64,000 nucleotides of DNA. Source: CAYMZZ01 sp046297935. Lineage in GTDB: Bacteria > Bacteroidota > Bacteroidia > Chitinophagales > Chitinophagaceae. Below are positions 62,035 through 64,000 of this stretch, one piece after another. A program made the position numbers and the translations under genes. Position 1 is the first letter of the stretch. Each line of letters starts with the position of its first letter. Under the pieces are notes generated by a model. The model did not search any database, had not been told where the DNA came from, and saw nothing but the letters and a program-made list of their open reading frames with translations. The stretch lies in NCBI GenBank assembly GCA_046297935.1, contig JBKBHA010000002.1, positions 372,001 through 436,000 of the forward strand, in the 5' to 3' direction.

Positions 62035-62146
62035 CAACTGAACAACTACACAACTGAACACCTACGCAACTAAACAACTAAACAACTACACAACTAAACA
62101 ACTACGCAACTAAACAACTACACAACCACACACCTACACTCCTATG
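62035..62146 (+). repeat. octamer tandem array (CAACTAAA/CAACTACA), 14 copies
   Basis: Exact 8-bp register for 112 nt. Units are CAACTGAA, CAACTACA, CAACTAAA and CAACTACG, with the last three copies more divergent. It runs to the stop codon of the following minus-strand gene (62142). Not related in sequence to the heptamer arrays. Confidence 0.92.
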
Positions 62147-62531
62147 CAGCTGCTGGCAGATCAGGAAAACTAAATGCAACAGTTACCATGGGATCTTGCA
62201 CTGAAATACTCAGGCAACCACCAATTTTTTCTGCCATGGCATTGGATTCCTGGAGATCGCAGGCCATCGCATAGCCATTGATACTTCCGGATTCGCGTAC
62301 TTCCAACACGAGTACATAGCCATACTGACGGGCAGTGAGCCGGATGCACGTATCTCGGGTATGTTGGACTATCGTGGTCAGTAGGTTGCTGATCACAGAC
62401 CGCACCCAGGACTGGTTAAATTCCACCGTCAGGGTACGGGGAATGTCGTTGACAAAAAACGAATTGTTTTTGGCAGCCTGATTCACGTAATTGTTGATCA
62501 GGTTACCGGTGATTTGATTCAGACTTTCCAT
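62142..62531 (-). CDS. stand-alone degenerate HATPase-like protein
   Basis: 129 residues resembling a histidine-kinase ATPase domain without kinase or receiver parts. WVRSVISNLLTTIVQHTRD fills the place of the N-box (normally NLL-x-NA-x-K), YVLVLEVRESGSINGYAMA the place of the DxGxG loop, and AEKIGGCLSI plus VAFSFPDLP the end of the domain. The key ATP-binding residues are changed, so it may not bind ATP. Similar short proteins appear in Chitinophagaceae. Its 3' end touches an octamer array. Confidence 0.6.
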   Translation of the reverse strand: MESLNQITGNLINNYVNQAAKNNSFFVNDIPRTLTVEFNQSWVRSVISNLLTTIVQHTRDTCIRLTARQYGYVLVLEVRESGSINGYAMACDLQESNAMAEKIGGCLSISVQDPMVTVAFSFPDLPAAA

Positions 62532-62977
62532 AAGACAGGATTTTGTTTCTGCCGGATACGTTTCCTCAGACGAAGGATTAAGATACTCAGCAGGATTAAC
62601 ATATATCAGGTTGGGTTTTACAAATGAAAGGGCCGGGCTAGTGGCCCCTGGGTACGGAATTGGTTTTCAGAAAAAGGATTGGACTTTAACGGTGTTTCAC
62701 AGGACGGCTTTGGTTTTTTAAAGGATTGGACATTGTCGGTTTTTCACAGAACTGCTTTGGTTTTTAAAGGATTGGACATTGTCGGTTTTCACAGGACGGC
62801 ATTGGTTTTTTAATGGATTGGATTGGTTTTTCACAGGTGGTTTAATAACGGGCTTATAAAAGGGCATTAGCGAACTAACTGACTGCAAATTAGTCCAGTG
62901 AGCCTTCCATCACAATAGTGCAAGGCTCTATTCTGTTGTAGATAAAATCGTCTGATCCTTTGTAGTAATGTTTCGAC
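62532..62977. other. non-coding stretch with tandem repeats
   Basis: No gene seen. It contains the 46-bp repeat at 62673-62838 and otherwise unique sequence. Confidence 0.5.
62673..62838 (+). repeat. 46-47-bp tandem repeat, about 3.6 copies
   Basis: Units start AAAGGATTGGAC and contain GTCGG, TTTCACAG and a GGTTTTTT tail: 62673-62719, 62720-62765, 62766-62811, then a shortened copy to about 62838. Confidence 0.85.
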
Positions 62978-63002
62978 AAAAAAAGGCCGGCAAAGCCGGC
63001 CT
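62978..63002 (-). terminator. terminator of the permease gene
   Basis: Perfect 8-bp stem AGGCCGGC / GCCGGCCT with a 3-nt loop, 22 nt after the stop at 63025, followed on the minus strand by a run of seven T. Confidence 0.88.
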
Positions 63003-63024
63003 ATACTGTATTACAGCATAAAAA

Positions 63025-64000
63025 TTATTCTGAGCGTAGCGACTTCACCGGGTTGCTGCGGGCTGCCTTTATTGCCTGCGAGCTAACGGTAACAAGCGCA
63101 ATGATCAGGGCCATTAATCCGGCGAGCCCAAATATCCACCAGTGCAGCGGCACGCGGTATGTATAGTCTTTTAGCCAGGTGTGCATCGCCCAGTATCCGA
63201 GCGGAGCTGCGAGTACAAATGCAATCAGGACCAGCTTCACGAAGTCGACCGACAACAATCGTGCAATATCGGCTACTGAAGCGCCCAGCACCTTTCTCAC
63301 TCCCACTTCCTTGGTGCGGTTCTCAGCCATATAGGCAGCCAGTCCAAATAATCCAAGACAGGAAATGACGATTGTAAGTATGGCAAAAAGGCTGGCCAGC
63401 GTAGAGGAGCGCTTTTCGCTATCAAATTTTCGGGCGTATTCCTCATCGGCAAAAGTGTAAAGAAATGGATATTCCGGATTGTATTTTTTGAAAATGACTT
63501 CTATTTGATCCAGGCTGGCTTTGGTAGACTGTTTCGAGCTCAACCGCATGTTCACAACATTGAAAAATCCCTTTGCGCCGAGGATTACCATTGGAGCAAC
63601 CGGCTCGTATGGTGATTGGACGATAAAGTCTTTAACTATGCCCACAATATGAAACTCTTCTCCAATATCCCCAATTATCTCCCCAACCGGTTCGTCCAGC
63701 CCCATCAACTTTGCCGCGGCTTCATTTATCAAAACGGCATTGCTATCGGTCGGATATTGTTGAAGGTCGATGTCGCGGCCGGCAACTAGCTGAAGGCCGG
63801 CCGTTTTAACCACATCATCATCACCACACATCCGGTTGATCAACCTTCGGTCTTCGGGATCTTTGCCACGCCAGGTGATATCCCAGGTATTGCTCCAACT
63901 TTCTGTGAACGGAGCACTGGTCTTACTGATCGATTCCACCGCACCCGAGTTCAACAACTCAGCACGGATCACGGCGTAGTTTTTTTCGATATCACCTTCC
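63025..64000 (-). CDS. FtsX/MacB-type ABC transporter permease (5' end outside window)
   Basis: C-terminal 325 residues of a larger protein; the frame stays open to the window edge. Two features are typical of the MacB-like permeases of Bacteroidota: a periplasmic domain with TESWSNTWDITWRGKDPED and VLINEAAAKLMGLDEPVGE, and the FtsX domain with LASLFAILTIVISCLGLFGL, ENRTKEVGVRKVLGASVADI and two more helices to the end (NPVKSLRSE). These couple ATP hydrolysis to envelope work or export. The ATPase gene is outside the window. Confidence 0.9.
   Translation of the reverse strand, partial: EGDIEKNYAVIRAELLNSGAVESISKTSAPFTESWSNTWDITWRGKDPEDRRLINRMCGDDDVVKTAGLQLVAGRDIDLQQYPTDSNAVLINEAAAKLMGLDEPVGEIIGDIGEEFHIVGIVKDFIVQSPYEPVAPMVILGAKGFFNVVNMRLSSKQSTKASLDQIEVIFKKYNPEYPFLYTFADEEYARKFDSEKRSSTLASLFAILTIVISCLGLFGLAAYMAENRTKEVGVRKVLGASVADIARLLSVDFVKLVLIAFVLAAPLGYWAMHTWLKDYTYRVPLHWWIFGLAGLMALIIALVTVSSQAIKAARSNPVKSLRSE

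Overview
The window looks like a chromosomal segment of a Bacteroidota member, most likely class Chitinophagia (Chitinophagaceae-like). The signs are an ECF sigma/FecR/STN-domain regulatory trio, LytS/LytTR two-component pairs, DUF4294 and DUF2141 proteins, bacillithiol genes, CcmE/CcmF cytochrome c maturation, a CHRD protein, and -7 promoter boxes of the TAnnTTTG type, several of them only 4-5 nt from a start codon. No phage, integrase, insertion sequence, CRISPR array, rRNA or tRNA gene was seen.

Layout. 1-3123: sigma factor, FecR anti-sigma factor and a surface protein with STN, carboxypeptidase-like and GxQxAGxxN repeat domains. It runs off the left edge. 3.3-12.2 kb: a secreted barrel-like protein, a cytochrome c-fused sugar dehydrogenase, two LytS/LytTR systems and small secreted proteins. 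12.3-20.3 kb: yggS, an acyl-CoA dehydrogenase, ccmE-ccmF, DUF4294, bshB1 and a fatty acid desaturase. 20.4-25.8 kb: a heptamer repeat array, then aguB, aguA, an agmatinase-family gene, a membrane protein and an orphan radical SAM protein. 26-38 kb: mostly housekeeping (TonB-like protein, folC, NUDIX, bacillithiol transferase, FKBP, ABC ATPase, CAP protein, fbp, aspartokinase, an L,D-transpeptidase-TonB fusion, hpd, purK). 38.4-44.7 kb: an RND efflux operon and purE. 44.7-46.3 kb: bshC.

46.3-59.8 kb is the most interesting stretch. It carries a complete set for catabolism of trans-4-hydroxy-L-proline (epimerase, D-hydroxyproline oxidase, pyrroline-hydroxycarboxylate deaminase, 2-oxoglutarate semialdehyde dehydrogenase). 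A GH127 beta-L-arabinofuranosidase gene sits between epimerase and oxidase in the same apparent operon. Because plant extensins carry beta-L-arabinofuranose on hydroxyproline, this looks like a small locus for using hydroxyproline-rich plant glycoproteins. An AT-rich island (about 53.6-58.5 kb) of hypothetical, PhyH and TPR genes, plus a 20-copy 15-bp array, separates the deaminase gene from the rest.

59.9-64 kb holds small secreted and DinB proteins, a twin-arginine protein with a CFI-box-like cysteine motif, an octamer array, a degenerate stand-alone HATPase-like protein, a 46-bp tandem repeat and an FtsX/MacB-type permease running off the right edge.

A recurring theme is short tandem DNA in intergenic space. 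Arrays with periods 7 (three arrays, two of them facing each other), 8, 15 and 46 bp all lie between genes, often touching promoters or start codons.
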